DNA from: Isoperla grammatica
Lineage: Eukaryota > Arthropoda > Insecta > Plecoptera > Perlodidae
DNA length: 64,000 nucleotides
Assembly: GCA_945910005.1 (NCBI GenBank)
Contig: CAMDTW010000641.1
Location: 1,245,001-1,309,000, forward strand
Reading direction: 5' to 3'
Part shown: positions 11,434 to 26,500 of the stretch, piece after piece
Position numbering within the stretch: position 1 is the stretch's first letter
Layout: every line of letters starts with the position of its first letter
Position numbers and translations under genes: made by a program
Notes under the pieces: generated by a model
The model's input: the letters and a program-made list of their open reading frames with translations, nothing else
What the model was told of the DNA's origin: nothing
Databases searched by the model: none

Positions 11434-13086
11434 CTTGATAAACCTTGCGCTAAGTCAAAGACATGAAGGCCACTTCATGCAACATATCAGGACAACGCAT
11501 GTTTCCTTGCTTGTGACGGTGACTGTACTTGATAAACCCTGCGGTTAGTCAGTGACCTAGAAGCCACTACATGCAACATATCAGGACAACGCATGTTTCG
11601 TTGCTTGTGACGGTGACTGTACTTGATAAACCCTGCGCTAAGTCAGTGACATGAAAGCCACTTCATGCAACATATGAGAACAACGCATGTTTCCTTGCTT
11701 GTGACGGTGACTGTACTTGATAAACCCTGCGCTAAGTCAGTGACGTAGAAGCCACTACATGCAACATATGAGTACAACGCATGTTTCCTCGCTTGTGACG
11801 GTGACTGTACTTGATAACCCTGCGCTAAGTCAGTGACATAGAAGCCACTACATGCAACATATCAGGACAACGCATGTTTCCTTGCTTGTGACGGTGACTG
11901 TACTTGATAAACCCTGCGCTGAGTCAGTGACATGAAAGCCACTTCATGCAACATATGAGAACAACGCATGTTTCCTCGCTTGTGACGGTGACTGTACTTG
12001 ATAAACGCTGCGCTAAGTCAGTGACATGAAAGCCACTACATGCAACATATCAGGACAACGCATGTTTCCTTGCTTGTGACGGTGACTGTACTTGATAAAC
12101 CCTGCGCTGAGTCAGTGACATGAAAGCCACTTCATGCAACATATGAGAACAACGCATGTTTCCTCGCTTGTGACGGTGACTGTACTTGATAAACGCTGCG
12201 CTAAGTCAGTGACATACAAGCCACTTCATGCAACATATGAGAACAACGCATGTTTCCTCGCTTGTGAATGTGACTGTACTTGATAAACCCTGCGCTAAGT
12301 CAGTGACATAGAAGCCACTACATGCAACGTATGAGGACAATGCATGTTTCCTCGCTTGTGGCGGGTGACTGTACTTGATAAACCCTGCGCTAAGTCAGTG
12401 ACATGAAAGCCACTTCATGCAACATATGAGAACAACGCATGTTTCCTCGCTTGTGACGGTGACTGTACTTGATAAACCCTGCGCTAAGTCAGTGACATAG
12501 AAGCCACTACATGCAACGTATCAGAACAACGCATGTTTCCTTGCTTGTGACGGTGACTGTACTTTACAAACCCTGCGCTAAGTCAGTGACATAGAAGCCA
12601 CTACATGCAACGTATGAGGACAACGCATGTTTTCTTGCTTGTGACGGTGACTGGACTTGATAAACCCTGCGCTAAGTCAGTGACATAGAAGCCACAACAT
12701 TCAACATATCAGGACAACGCATGTTTCCTTGCTTGTGACGGTCACTGTACTTGATAAACCCTGCGCTAAGTCAGTGACATGAAAGCCCCTACATGGAACG
12801 TATGAGGACAACGCATGTTTCCTTGCTTGTGACGGTGACTGTACTTGATAAACCCTGCGCTATATCAGTGACAAGAAAGCAACTACATGCAACATATCAG
12901 GACAACGCATGTTTCCTTGCTTGTGACGGTGACTTTACTTGATAAACCCTGCGCTGAGTCAGTGATATAGAAGCCACTACATGCAACATATCAGGACAAC
13001 GCATATTTCCTTGCTTGTGACGGTGACTGTACTTGATAAACCCTGCGCTATGTCAGTGACATAGAAGCAACTACATGCAACGTATG

Positions 13087-16000
13087 AGGACAACGCATGT
13101 TTCCTTGCTTGTGACGGTGACTGTACTTGATAAACCTTGCGCTAAGTCAGTGACATAGAAGCCACTTCATGCAACGTATCAGGACAACGCATGTCTCCTT
13201 GCTTGTGACGGTGACTGTACTTGATAAACCTTTGACATAGAAGCCACTACATGCAACGTATCAGGACAACGCATGTTTCCTTGCTTGTGACGGTGACTGT
13301 ACTTGAGAGACCTTGCGCTTAGTCAGTGACATAGAAGCCACTACATGCAACGTATAAGGACAACGCATGTTTCCTTGCTTGTGACGGTGACTGTACTTGA
13401 TAAACCCTGCGCTAAGTCAGTGACATGATAGCCACTACATGCAACGTATGAGGACAACGCATGTTTCCTTGCTTGTGACGGTAACTGTACTTGATAAACC
13501 CTGCGTAAGTCAGTGACATAGAAGCCACTACATGCAACATATCAGGACAACGCATGTTTTCTCGCTTGTGACGGTGATTGTACTTGATAAACCCTGCGCT
13601 AAGTCAGTGACATAGAAGCCACTACATGCAACATATCAGGACAACTCATGTTTCCTCTATTGTGACGGTGACTTAACTTGATTAACCCTGTGCTAAGTCA
13701 GTGACATAGAAGCCACTACATGCAACGTATGAGGACAACACATGTTTCCTTGCTTGTGACGGTGACTGTACTTGATAAACCCTGCAAAAGTCAGTGACAT
13801 AGAAGCCACTACATGCAACGTATCAGGACAACGCATGTTTCTTTGCTTCTGACGGTGACTGTACTTGATAAACCCTGCGCTAAGTCAGTGACATAGAAGC
13901 CACTTTATGCAACATATCAGGACAACGCATGTTTTCTCTATTGTGACGGTGACTGTACTTGATAAACCCTGCGCTAAGTCAGTGACATGAAAGCCACTAC
14001 ATGCAACATATCAGGACAATTCATGTTTCCTCTATTGTGACGGTGACTTAACTTGATTAACCCTGCGCTAAGTCAGTGACATAGAAGCCACTACATGCAA
14101 CGTATGAGGACAACACATGTTTCCTTGCTTGTGACGGTGACTGTACTTGATAAACCCTGCAAAAGTCAGTGACATAGAAGCCACTACATGCAACGTATCA
14201 GGACAACGCATGTTTCCTTGCTTGTGACGGTGACTGTACTTGATAAACCCTGCGCTAAGTCAGTGACATAGAAGCCACTACATGCAACGTATCAGAACAA
14301 CGCATGTTTCCTTGCTTGTGACGGTGACTGTACTTTACAAACTTTGCGCTAAGTCAGTGACATAGAAGCCACTACATGCAACGTATGAGGACAACGCATG
14401 TTTTCTTGCTTGTGACGGTGACTGGACTTGATAAACCCTGCGCTAAGTCAGTGACATAGAAGCCACTACATTCAACATATCAGAACAACGCATGTTTCCT
14501 TGCTTGTGACGGTCACTGTACTTGATAAACCCTGCGCTTAGTCAGTGACATGAAAGCCACTACATGGAACGTATGAGGACAACGCTATTTCCTTGCTTGT
14601 GACGGTGACTGTACTTGATAAACCTTGCGCTATGTCAGTGACATGAAAGCCACTACATGCAACATATCAGGACAACGCATGTTTCCTTGCTTGTGACGGT
14701 GACTGTACTTGATTAACCCTGCGCTAAGGCAGTGACATGAAAGCCACTACATGCAACGTATGAGGACAACGCATGTTTCCTTGCTTGTGACGGTGACTGT
14801 ACTTGATAAACCTTGCGCTAAGTCAGTGACATAGAAGCCACTTCATGCAACGTATCAGGACAACGCATGTTTCCTTGCTTGTGACGGTGACTGTACTTGA
14901 TAAACCTTTGACATAGAAGCCAGTACATGCAACGTATCAGGACAACGCATGTTTCTTTGCTTGTGACGGTGACTGTACTTGATAAACCTTGCGCTAAGTC
15001 AGTGACATAGAAGCCACTACATGCAACGTATGAGGACAACGCATGTTTCCTCTATTGTGACGGTAACTGTACTTGATAAACCCTGCGCTATGTCAGTGAC
15101 ATGAAAGCCACTACATGCAACATATCAGGACAACGCATGTTTCTTAGCTTGTGACGGTGACTGTACTTGATAAACCCTGCGCTAAGTCAGTGACATGAAA
15201 GCCACTTCATGCAACATATGAGAAAAACGCATGTTTCCTCGCTTGTGACGGTGACTGTACTTGATAAACCCTGCGCTAAGTCAGTGACATGAAAGCCACT
15301 TCATGCAACATATGAGAACAACGCATGTTTCCGCGCTTGTGAAGGTGACTGTACTTGATAAACCCTGTGCTAAGTCAGTGACATGGAAGCCACTACATGC
15401 AACGTATGAGGAAACGCATGTTTCCTTGCTTGTGACGGTGACTGTACTTAATAAACCCTGCGGTTAGTCAGTGACATAGATCCACTACATGCAACATATC
15501 AGGACAACGCATGTTTCGTTGCTTGTGACGGTGACTGTACTTGATAAACCCTGCGCTAAGTCAGTGACATGAAAGCCACTTCATGCAACATATGAGAACA
15601 ACGCATGTTTCCTCGCTTGTGACGGTGACTGTACTTGATAAACCCTGCGCTTAGTCAGTGACATGAAAGCCACTTCATGCAACATATGAGAACAACGCAT
15701 GTTTCCTTGCTTGTGAAGGTGACTGTACTTGATAAACCCTGCGCTAAGTCAGTGACATAGAAGCCACTACATGCAACATATGAGGACAACGCATGTATCC
15801 TCGCTTGGGACGGTGACTGTACTTGATAAACCCTGCGCTAAGTCAGTGACATAGAAGCCACTACATGCAAAATATCAGGACAACGCATGTTTCCTTGCTT
15901 GTGACGGTGACTGTACTTGATAAACCCTGCGCTGAGTCAGTGACATGAGAGCCACTTCATGCAACATATGAGAACAACGCATGTTTCCTCGCTTGTGACG

Positions 16001-16624
16001 GTGACTCTACTTGATAAACGCTGCGCTTAGTCAGTGACATGAAAGCCACTACATGCAACATATCAGGACAACGCATGTTTCTTGCTTGTGACGGTTACTG
16101 TACTTGATAAACGCTGCGCTAAGTCAGTGACATGAAAGCCACTTCATGCAACATATGAGAACAACGCATGTTTCCTCGCTTGTGAAGGTGACTGTACTTG
16201 ATAAACCCTGCGCTAAGTCAGTGACATGAAGCCACTTCATGCAACATATGAGAACAACGCATGTTTCCTCGCTTGTGACGGTGACTGTACTTGATAAACC
16301 CTGCGCTAAGTCAGTGAGATGAAAGCCACTTCATGCAACATATGAGAACAACGCATGTTTCCTCGCTTGTGAAGGTTACTGTTCTTGATAAACCCTGCGC
16401 TAAGTCAGTGACATAGAAGCCACTACATGCAACATATGAGGACAACGCATGTTTCCTCGCTTGGGACGGTGACTGTACTTGATAAACCCTGCGCTAAGTC
16501 AGTGACATAGAAGCCACTACATGATAAATATCAGGACAACGCATGTTTCCTTGCTAGTGACGGTGACTGTACTTGATAAACCCTGCGCTGAGTCAGTGAC
16601 ATGAAAGCCACTTCATGCAACATG
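13087..16624. repeat. Higher-order repeat B, copy 1 (3,538 bp)
   Basis: The TGCAAAAGTC marker at 13,783 recurs at 17,321, and the frame at 14,818 recurs at 18,356, both at an offset of 3,538 bp. Left of 13,087 the two series no longer align. It differs from copy 2 at several sites: TTGAGAGACC (13,304) against TTGATAGACC, CGTATAAGGAC against CGTATGAGGAC, CAATTCATG (about 14,019) against CAACTCATG, and ATGAGAGCC (about 15,945) against ATGAAAGCC. It lies inside A copy 2; the equivalent stretch of A copy 1 is about 7,213-10,750. Confidence 0.85.
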
Positions 16625-16636
16625 AGGACAACGCAT
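16612..16636. other. Hybrid junction monomer between B copies
   Basis: The sequence ATGCAACATGAGGACAACGC lacks two bases of the usual ATGCAACATATGAG. Its left half follows the monomer that ends copy 2 (CAACATGAGAAAA at 20,158), and its right half follows the one at 13,081 (CGTATGAGGAC). This is the expected product of unequal exchange between two non-equivalent monomers. The same hybrid occurs at about 10,746 and, in super-unit 2, at about 44,500 and 50,373, so it was formed once and then copied. Confidence 0.75.
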
Positions 16637-19600
16637 GTTTCCTTGCTTGTGACGGTGACTGTACTTGATAAACCTTGCGCTAAGTCAGTGACATAGAAGC
16701 CACTTCATGCAACGTATCAGGACAACGCATGTCTCCTTGCTTGTGACGGTGACTGTACTTGATAAACCTTTGACATAGAAGCCACTACATGCAACGTATC
16801 AGGACAACGCATGTTTCCTTGCTTGTGACGGTGACTGTACTTGATAGACCTTGCGCTTAGTCAGTGACATAGAAGCCACTACATGCAACGTATGAGGACA
16901 ACGCATGTTTCCTTGCTTGTGACGGTGACTGTACTTGATAAACCCTGCGCTAAGTCAGTGACATGATAGCCACTACATGCAACGTATGAGGACAACGCAT
17001 GTTTCCTTGCTTGTGACGGTAACTGTACTTGATAAACCCTGCGTAAGTCAGTGACATAGAAGCCACTACATGCAACATATCAGGACAACGCATGTTTTCT
17101 CGCTTGTGACGGTGATTGTACTTGATAAACCCTGCGCTAAGTCAGTGACATAGAAGCCACTACATGCAACATATCAGGACAACTCATGTTTCCTCTATTG
17201 TGACGGTGACTTAACTTGATTAACCCTGCGCTAAGTCAGTGACATAGAAGCCACTACATGCAACGTATGAGGACAACACATGTTTCCTTGCTTGTGACGG
17301 TGACTGTACTTGATAAACCCTGCAAAAGTCAGTGACATAGAAGCCACTACATGCAACGTATCAGGACAACGCATGTTTCTTTGCTTCTGACGGTGACTGT
17401 ACTTGATAAACCCTGCGCTAAGTCAGTGACATAGAAGCCACTTTATGCAACATATCAGGACAACGCATGTTTTCTCTATTGTGACGGTGACTGTACTTGA
17501 TAAACCCTGCGCTAAGTCAGTGACATGAAAGCCACTACATGCAACATATCAGGACAACTCATGTTTCCTCTATTGTGACGGTGACTTAACTTGATTAACC
17601 CTGCGCTAAGTCAGTGACATAGAAGCCACTACATGCAACGTATGAGGACAACACATGTTTCCTTGCTTGTGACGGTGACTGTACTTGATAAACCCTGCAA
17701 AAGTCAGTGACATAGAAGCCACTACATGCAACGTATCAGGACAACGCATGTTTCCTTGCTTGTGACGGTGACTGTACTTGATAAACCCTGCGCTAAGTCA
17801 GTGACATAGAAGCCACTACATGCAACGTATCAGAACAACGCATGTTTCCTTGCTTGTGACGGTGACTGTACTTTACAAACTTTGCGCTAAGTCAGTGACA
17901 TAGAAGCCACTACATGCAACGTATGAAGACAACGCATGTTTTCTTGCTTGTGACGGTGACTGGACTTGATAAACCCTGCGCTAAGTCAGTGACATAGAAG
18001 CCACTACATTCAACATATCAGAACAACGCATGTTTCCTTGCTTGTGACGGTCACTGTACTTGATAAACCCTGCGCTTAGTCAGTGACATGAAAGCCACTA
18101 CATGGAACGTATGAGGACAACGCTATTTCCTTGCTTGTGACGGTGACTGTACTTGATAAACCTTGCGCTATGTCAGTGACATGAAAGCCACTACATGCAA
18201 CATATCAGGACAACGCATGTTTCCTTGCTTGTGACGGTGACTGTACTTGATTAACCCTGCGCTAAGGCAGTGACATGAAAGCCACTACATGCAACGTATG
18301 AGGACAACGCATGTTTCCTTGCTTGTGACGGTGACTGTACTTGATAAACCTTGCGCTAAGTCAGTGACATAGAAGCCACTTCATGCAACGTATCAGGACA
18401 ACGCATGTTTCCTTGCTTGTGACGGTGACTGTACTTGATAAACCTTTGACATAGAAGCCAGTACATGCAACGTATCAGGACAACGCATGTTTCTTTGCTT
18501 GTGACGGTGACTGTACTTGATAAACCTTGCGCTAAGTCAGTGACATAGAAGCCACTACATGCAACGTATGAGGACAACGCATGTTTCCTCTATTGTGACG
18601 GTAACTGTACTTGATAAACCCTGCGCTATGTCAGTGACATGAAAGCCACTACATGCAACATATCAGGACAACGCATGTTTCTTAGCTTGTGACGGTGACT
18701 GTACTTGATAAACCCTGCGCTAAGTCAGTGACATGAAAGCCACTTCATGCAACATATGAGAAAAACGCATGTTTCCTCGCTTGTGACGGTGACTGTACTT
18801 GATAAACCCTGCGCTAAGTCAGTGACATGAAAGCCACTTCATGCAACATATGAGAACAACGCATGTTTCCGCGCTTGTGAAGGTGACTGTACTTGATAAA
18901 CCCTGTGCTAAGTCAGTGACATGGAAGCCACTACATGCAACGTATGAGGAAACGCATGTTTCCTTGCTTGTGACGGTGACTGTACTTAATAAACCCTGCG
19001 GTTAGTCAGTGACATAGATCCACTACATGCAACATATCAGGACAACGCATGTTTCGTTGCTTGTGACGGTGACTGTACTTGATAAACCCTGCGCTAAGTC
19101 AGTGACATGAAAGCCACTTCATGCAACATATGAGAACAACGCATGTTTCCTCGCTTGTGACGGTGACTGTACTTGATAAACCCTGCGCTTAGTCAGTGAC
19201 ATGAAAGCCACTTCATGCAACATATGAGAACAACGCATGTTTCCTTGCTTGTGAAGGTGACTGTACTTGATAAACCCTGCGCTAAGTCAGTGACATAGAA
19301 GCCACTACATGCAACATATGAGGACAACGCATGTATCCTCGCTTGGGACGGTGACTGTACTTGATAAACCCTGCGCTAAGTCAGTGACATAGAAGCCACT
19401 ACATGCAAAATATCAGGACAACGCATGTTTCCTTGCTTGTGACGGTGACTGTACTTGATAAACCCTGCGCTGAGTCAGTGACATGAAAGCCACTTCATGC
19501 AACATATGAGAACAACGCATGTTTCCTCGCTTGTGACGGTGACTCTACTTGATAAACGCTGCGCTTAGTCAGTGACATGAAAGCCACTACATGCAACATA

Positions 19601-20162
19601 TCAGGACAACGCATGTTTCTTGCTTGTGACGGTTACTGTACTTGATAAACGCTGCGCTAAGTCAGTGACATGAAAGCCACTTCATGCAACATATGAGAAC
19701 AACGCATGTTTCCTCGCTTGTGAAGGTGACTGTACTTGATAAACCCTGCGCTAAGTCAGTGACATGAAGCCACTTCATGCAACATATGAGAACAACGCAT
19801 GTTTCCTCGCTTGTGACGGTGACTGTACTTGATAAACCCTGCGCTAAGTCAGTGAGATGAAAGCCACTTCATGCAACATATGAGAACAACGCATGTTTCC
19901 TCGCTTGTGAAGGTTACTGTTCTTGATAAACCCTGCGCTAAGTCAGTGACATAGAAGCCACTACATGCAACATATGAGGACAACGCATGTTTCCTCGCTT
20001 GGGACGGTGACTGTACTTGATAAACCCTGCGCTAAGTCAGTGACATAGAAGCCACTACATGATAAATATCAGGACAACGCATGTTTCCTTGCTAGTGACG
20101 GTGACTGTACTTGATAAACCCTGCGCTGAGTCAGTGACATGAAAGCCACTTCATGCAACATG
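16625..20162. repeat. Higher-order repeat B, copy 2 (3,538 bp)
   Basis: It aligns with copy 1 at an offset of 3,538 bp and ends where CAACATGAGAAAAACGC (about 20,158) departs from CAACATGAGGACAACGC (16,620). It carries a private GTATGAAGACAACGC (about 17,932) against GTATGAGGAC in copy 1. The first part overlaps the end of A copy 2, so the A and B units share sequence and are not independent blocks. Confidence 0.85.
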
Positions 20163-20564
20163 AGAAAAACGCATGTTTCCTCGCTTGTGACGGTGACTGT
20201 ACTTGATAAACGCTGCGCTAAGTCAGTGACATGATAGCCACTACATGCAACATATCAGGACAACGCATGTTTCCTTGCTTGTGACGGTGACTGTACTTGA
20301 TAAACGCTGCGCTAAGTCAGTGACATGAAAGCCATTTCATGCAACATATGAGAACAATGCATGTTTCCTCGCTTGTGAAGGTGACTGTACTTGATAAACC
20401 CTGCGCTAAGTCAGTGACATAGAAGCCACTTCATGCAACGTATGAGGACAATGCATGTTTCCTCGCTTGTGACGGTGACTGTACTTGATAAACCCTGCGC
20501 TAAGTCAGTGACATGAAAGCCACTTCATGCAACATATGAGAACAACGTATGTTTCCTCGCTTGT
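20163..20564. repeat. Bridge of about four monomers between repeats B and C
   Basis: These are ordinary monomers, with CATTTCATGC, CAATGCATG and AACAACGTATG variants, that do not belong to either the 3,538-bp or the 7,491-bp offset series. They recur at about 53,916-54,317 in super-unit 2. Parts resemble monomers near 23,390-23,580. No gene or other element is visible. Confidence 0.75.
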
Positions 20565-23500
20565 GACGGTGCCTGTACTTGATAAACCCTGCGCTAAGTC
20601 AGTGACATAGAAGCCACTACATGCAACATATCAGGACAACGCATGTTTCCTTGCTTGTGACGGTGACTGTACTTGATAAACCCTGCGCTAAGTCAGTGAC
20701 ATGAAAGCCACTTCATGCAACATATAAGAACAACGCATGTTTCCGCGCTTGTGAAGGTGACTGTACTTGATAAACCCTGTGCTAAGTCAGTGACATAGAA
20801 GCCACTACATGCAACGTATGAGGACAACGCATGTTTCCTCTATTGTGACGGTGACTGTACTTGATAAACCCTGCGCTAAGTCAGTGACATAAAAGCCACT
20901 ACATGCAACATATCAGGACAACGCATGTTTCCTTGCTTGTGACGGTGACTGTACTTGATAAACCCTGCGCTAAGTCAGTGACTTAGAAGCCACTACATGC
21001 AACATATCAGGACAACGCATGTTTCCTTGCTTGTTACGGTGACTGTACTTGATAAACCCTGCTCTAAGTCAGTGACATAGAAGCCGATTCATGCAATATA
21101 TGAGGACAACGCATGTTTTCTATATTTTGACGGTAACTGTACTTGATAAACCCTGCGCTATGTCAGTGACATGAAAGCCACTACATGCAACATATCAGGA
21201 CAACGCATGTTTCCTCGCTTGAGACGGTGACTGTACTCGATAAACACTGCGCTAAGTCAGTGACATAGAAGCCACTACATGCAACGTATCAGGACAACGC
21301 ATGTTTACTTGCTTGTGACGGTGACTGTACTCGATAAACCCTGTGCTAAGTCAGTGACATAGAAGCCACAACATGCAACGTATCAGGACAACGCATGTTT
21401 ACTTGCTTGTGACGGTGACTGTACTTGATAAACCCTGCGCTAAGTCAGTGACATGAAAGCTACTACATGCAACATATGAGGACAACGCATGTTTCCTCGC
21501 TTGTGACGGTGACTGTACTTGATAAACCCTGAGCTAAGTCAGTGACATGAAAGCCACTACATGCAACATATCAGAACAACGCATGTTTCCTCGCTTGTGA
21601 CGGTGACTGTACTTGATAAACCCTGAGCTAAGTCAGTGACATAGAAGCCACTACATGCAACATATCAGGACAACGCATGTTTCCTTGCTTGTGACGGTGA
21701 CTGTATTTGATAAACCCTGCGCTATGTCAGTGACATGAAAGCCACTACATGCAACATATCAGGACAACGCATGTTTTCTCGCTTGGGACGGTGACTGTAC
21801 TTTATAAACCCTGCGCTGTCAGTGACATGAAAGCCACTACATGCAACATATCAGGACAACGCATGTTTCCTCGCTTCTGACGGTGACTGTACTTGATAAA
21901 CCCTGCGCTAAGTCAGTGACATAGAAGCCACTACATGCAACATATCAGGACAACGCATGTTTCCTTGCTTGTGACGGTGACTGTACTTGATAAACCCTGC
22001 GCTAAGGCAGTGACATGAAAGCCACTACATGCAACGTATGAGGCCAACGCATGTTTCCTTGCTTGTGACGGTGACTGTACTTGATAAACCTTGCGCTAAG
22101 TCAGTGACATAGAAGCCACTTCATGCAACGTATCCGGACAACGCATGTCTCCTTGCTTGTGACGGTGACTGTACTTGATAAACCTTTGACATAGAAGCCA
22201 CTTCATGCAACGTATCAGGACAACGCATGTTTTCTTGCTTGTGACGGTGACTGTACTTGATAAACCTTGCGCTAAGTCAGTGACATAGAAGCCACTACAT
22301 GCAACGTATGAGGACAACGCATGTTTCCTTGCTTGTGACGGTGACTGTACTTGATAAACCCTGCGCTAAGTCAGTGACATGAAAGCCACTACATGCAACG
22401 TATGAGGACATTGCATGTTTCCTTGCTTGTGACGGTAACTGTACTTGATAAACCCTGCGCTAAGTCAGTGACATAGAAGCCACTTCATGCAACAAATCAG
22501 GACAACGCATGTTTTCTCGCTTGTGACGGTGATTGCACTTGATAAACCCTGCGCTAAGTCAGTGACATAGAAGCCACTACATGCAACATATCAGGACAAC
22601 TCATGTTTCCTCTATTGTGACGGTGACTGTACTTGATTAACCCTGCGCTAAGTCAGTGACATAGAAGCCACTACATGCAACGTATGAGGACAACGCATGT
22701 TTCCTTGCTTGTGACGGTGACTGTACTTGATAAACCCTGCAAAAGTCAGTGACATAGAAGCCACTACATGCAACGTATCAGGACAACGCATGTTTTTTCG
22801 CTTCTGACGGTGACTGTACTTGATAAACCCTGCGCTAAGTCAGTGACATAGAAGCCACTTCATGCAACATATCAGGGCAACGCATGTTTTCTCTATTGTG
22901 ACGGTGACTGTACTTGATAAACCCTGCGCTAAGTCAGTGACATGAAAGCCAGTTCATGCAACATATCAGGCCAACGCATGTTTCCTTGCTTGTGACGGTG
23001 ACTGTACTTGATAAACCCTGCGCTGAGTCAGTGACATGAAAGCCACTTCATTCAACATATGAGAACAACGCATGTTTTCTCGCTTGTGAAGGTGACTGTA
23101 CTTGATAAACCCTGCGCTAAGTCAGTGACATAGAAACCACTACATGCAACGTATGAGGACAATGCATGTTTCCTCGCTTGTGACGGTGACTGTACTTGAT
23201 AAACCCTGCGCTTAGTCAGTGACATAGAAGCCACTACATGCAACATATCAGGACAACGCATGTTTCGTTGCTTGTGACGGTGACTGTTCTTGATAAACCC
23301 TGCGCTAAGTCAGTGACATGAAAGCCACTACATGCAACATATCAGGACAACGCATGTTTCCTTGCTTGTGACGGTGACTGTACTTGATAAACGCTGCGCT
23401 AAGTCAGTGACATGTAAGCCATTTCATGCAACATATGAGAACAATGCATGTTTCCTCGCTTGTAAAGGTGACTGTACTTGATAAACCCTGCGCTTAGTCA

Positions 23501-26500
23501 GTGACATAGAAGCCACTTCATGCAACGTATGAGGACAATGCATGTTTCCTCGCTTGTGACGGTGACTGTACTTGATAAACTCTGCGCTAAGTCAGTGACA
23601 TGAAAGCCACTTCATGCAACATATGAGAACAACGCATGTTTCCTCGCTTGTGACGGTGACTGTACTTGATAAACCCTGCGCTAAGTAAGTGAGATGAAAG
23701 CCACTTCATGCAACATATGAGAACAACGCATGTTTCCTCGCTTGTGAAGGTGACTGTTCTTGATAAATTCTGCGCTAAGTCAGTGACATAGAAGCCACTA
23801 CATGCAACATATGAGGACAACGCATGTTTCCTCGCTTGTGACGGTGACTGTACTTGATAAACCCTGCGCTAAGTCAGTGACATAGAAGCCACTACATGCA
23901 ATATATCAGGACAACGCATGTTTCCTTGCTTGTGACGGTGACTGTACTTGATAAACCCTGCGCTAGGTCAGTGACATGAAAGCCACTTCATGCAACATAT
24001 AAGAACAACGCATGTTACCGCGCTTGTGAAGGTGACTGTACTTGATAAACCCTGTGCTAAGTCATTGTCATAGAAGCCACTACATGCAACATATCAGGAC
24101 AACGCATGTTTCCTTGCTTGTGACGGTGACTGTACTTGATAAACCCTGCGCTAAGTCAGTGACTTAGAAGCCACTACATGCAACATATCAGGACAACGCA
24201 TGTTTCCTTGCTTGTTACGGTGACTGTACTTGATAAACCCTGCGCTAAGTCAGTGACATAAAAGCCACTTCATGCAATATATGTGGACAACGCATGTTTT
24301 CTTTATTGTGACGGTAACTGTACTTGATAAACCCTGCGCTATGTCAGTGACATGAAAGCCACTACATGCAACATATCAGGACAACGCATGTTTCCTCGCT
24401 TGAGACGGTGACTGTACTCGATAAACCCTGCGCTAAGTCAGTGACATAGAAGCCACTACATGCAACGTATCAGGACAACGCATGTTTACTTGCTTGTGAC
24501 GGTGACTGTACTCGATAAACCCTGTGCTAAGTCAGTGACATAGAAGCCACAACATGCAACGTATCAGGACAACGCATGTTTACTTGCTTGTGACGGTGAC
24601 TGTACTTGATAAACCCTGCGCTAAGTCAGTGACATGAAAGCTACTACATGCAACATATGAGGACAACGCATGTTTCCTCGCTTGTGACGGTGACTGTACT
24701 TGATAAACCCTGAGCTAAGTCAGTGACATGAAAGCCACTACATGCAACATATCAGAACAACGCATGTTTCCTCGCTTGTGACGGTGACTGTACTTGATAA
24801 ACCCTGAGCTAAGTCAGTGACATAGAAGCCACTACATGCAACATATCAGGACAACGCATGTTTCCTTGCTTGTGACGGTGACTGTACTTGATAAACCTAC
24901 GCTAAGTCAGTGACATGAAGGCCACTACATGCAACATATCAGGACAACGCATGTTTCCTTGCTTGCGACGATGACTATACTTGATAAACCCTGCGCTTAG
25001 TCAGTGACATAGAAGCCACTACATGCAACATATCAGGACAACGCATGTTTCGTTGCTTGTGACGGTGACTGTACTTGATAAACCCTGCGCTAAGTCAGTG
25101 ACATGAAAGCCACTTCATGCAACATATGAGAACAACGCATGTTTCCTCGCTTGTGACGGTGACTGTACTTGATAAACCCTGCGCTAAGTCAGTGACATGA
25201 AAGCCACTTCATGCAACATATAAGAACAACGCATGTTTCCGCGTTTGTGAAGGTAACTGTACTTGATAAACCCTGCGCTAAGTCAGTGACATAGAAGCCA
25301 CTACATGCAACGTATGAGGACAACGCATGTTTCCTCGCTTGTAACGATGACTGTACTTAATAAACCCTGCGCTAAGTCAGTGACATGAAAGCCACTTCAT
25401 GCAACATATGAGAACAACGCATGTTTCCTCTTTTGTGAAGGTGACTGTACTTGATAAACCCTGCGCTAAGTCAGTGACATGAAAGCCACTTCATGCATTA
25501 TATGAGGACAACTCATGTTTCCTCACTTGTGAAGGTGACTGTACTTAATAAACCCTGCGCTAAGTCAGTGACATAGAAGCCACTACATGCAACGTATGAG
25601 GACAACGCATGTTTCCTCGCTTGTGACGGTGACTGTTCTTGATAAACTCTGCGCTAAGTCAGTGACATAGAAGCCACTACATGCAACGTATGAGGACAAC
25701 GCATGTTTCCTTGCTTGTGACGGTGACTGGACTTGATAAACCCTGCGCTAAGTCAGTGACATAGAAGCCACTACATTCACCATATCAGGACAACGCATGT
25801 TTCCTTGCTTGTGACGGTCACTGTACTTGATAAACCCTGCGCTATGTCAATGACATGAAAGCCACTACATGGAACGTATGAGGACATCGCATGTTTCCTT
25901 GCTTGTGACGGTGACTGTACTTGATAAACCCTGCGCTATGTCAGTGACATGAAAGCCACTACATGCAACATATCAGGACAACGCATGTTTCCTTGCTTGT
26001 GACGGTGACTTTACTTGCTAAACCCTGCGCTATGTCAGTGACATGAAAGCCACTACATGCAACATATCAGGACAACGCAAGTTTCCTCGCTTGTGACGGT
26101 GACTGTACATGATAAACCCTGCGCTAGGTCAGTGACATAGAAGCCACTACATGCAACATATCAGGACAACGCATGTTTCCTTGCTTGTGACGGTCACTGT
26201 TCTTGATAAACCCTGCGCTAAGTCAGTGACATGAAAGCCACTACATGCAACGTATGAGGACAACGCATGTTTCCTTGCTTGTGACGGTGACTGTACTTGA
26301 TAAACCCTGCGATAAGTCAGTGACATGGAAGCCACTACATGCAACGTATCAGGACAACGCATGTTTCCTTGCTTGTGACGGTGACTGTACTTGATAAAAC
26401 CCTGCGCTAAGTCAGTGACATAGAAGCCACTACATGCAACGTATGAGGACAACGCATGTTTCCTCTATTGTGACGGTGACTGTCCTTGATAAACCCTGCG

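Larger units (their letters stand above)
11434..17307. repeat. Higher-order repeat A, copy 2 (5,874 bp)
   Basis: It is nearly identical to A copy 1 at an offset of 5,874 bp. The homology stops between 17,288 and 17,318: copy 1 reads AAACCTTGCGCTAAGTCAAAG at its end (running into this copy), while this one reads AAACCCTGCAAAAGTCAG. The junction with copy 1 falls inside a monomer in a stretch common to both, as expected for unequal exchange in register. Its right part overlaps repeat B1 and the start of B2. Confidence 0.87.
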
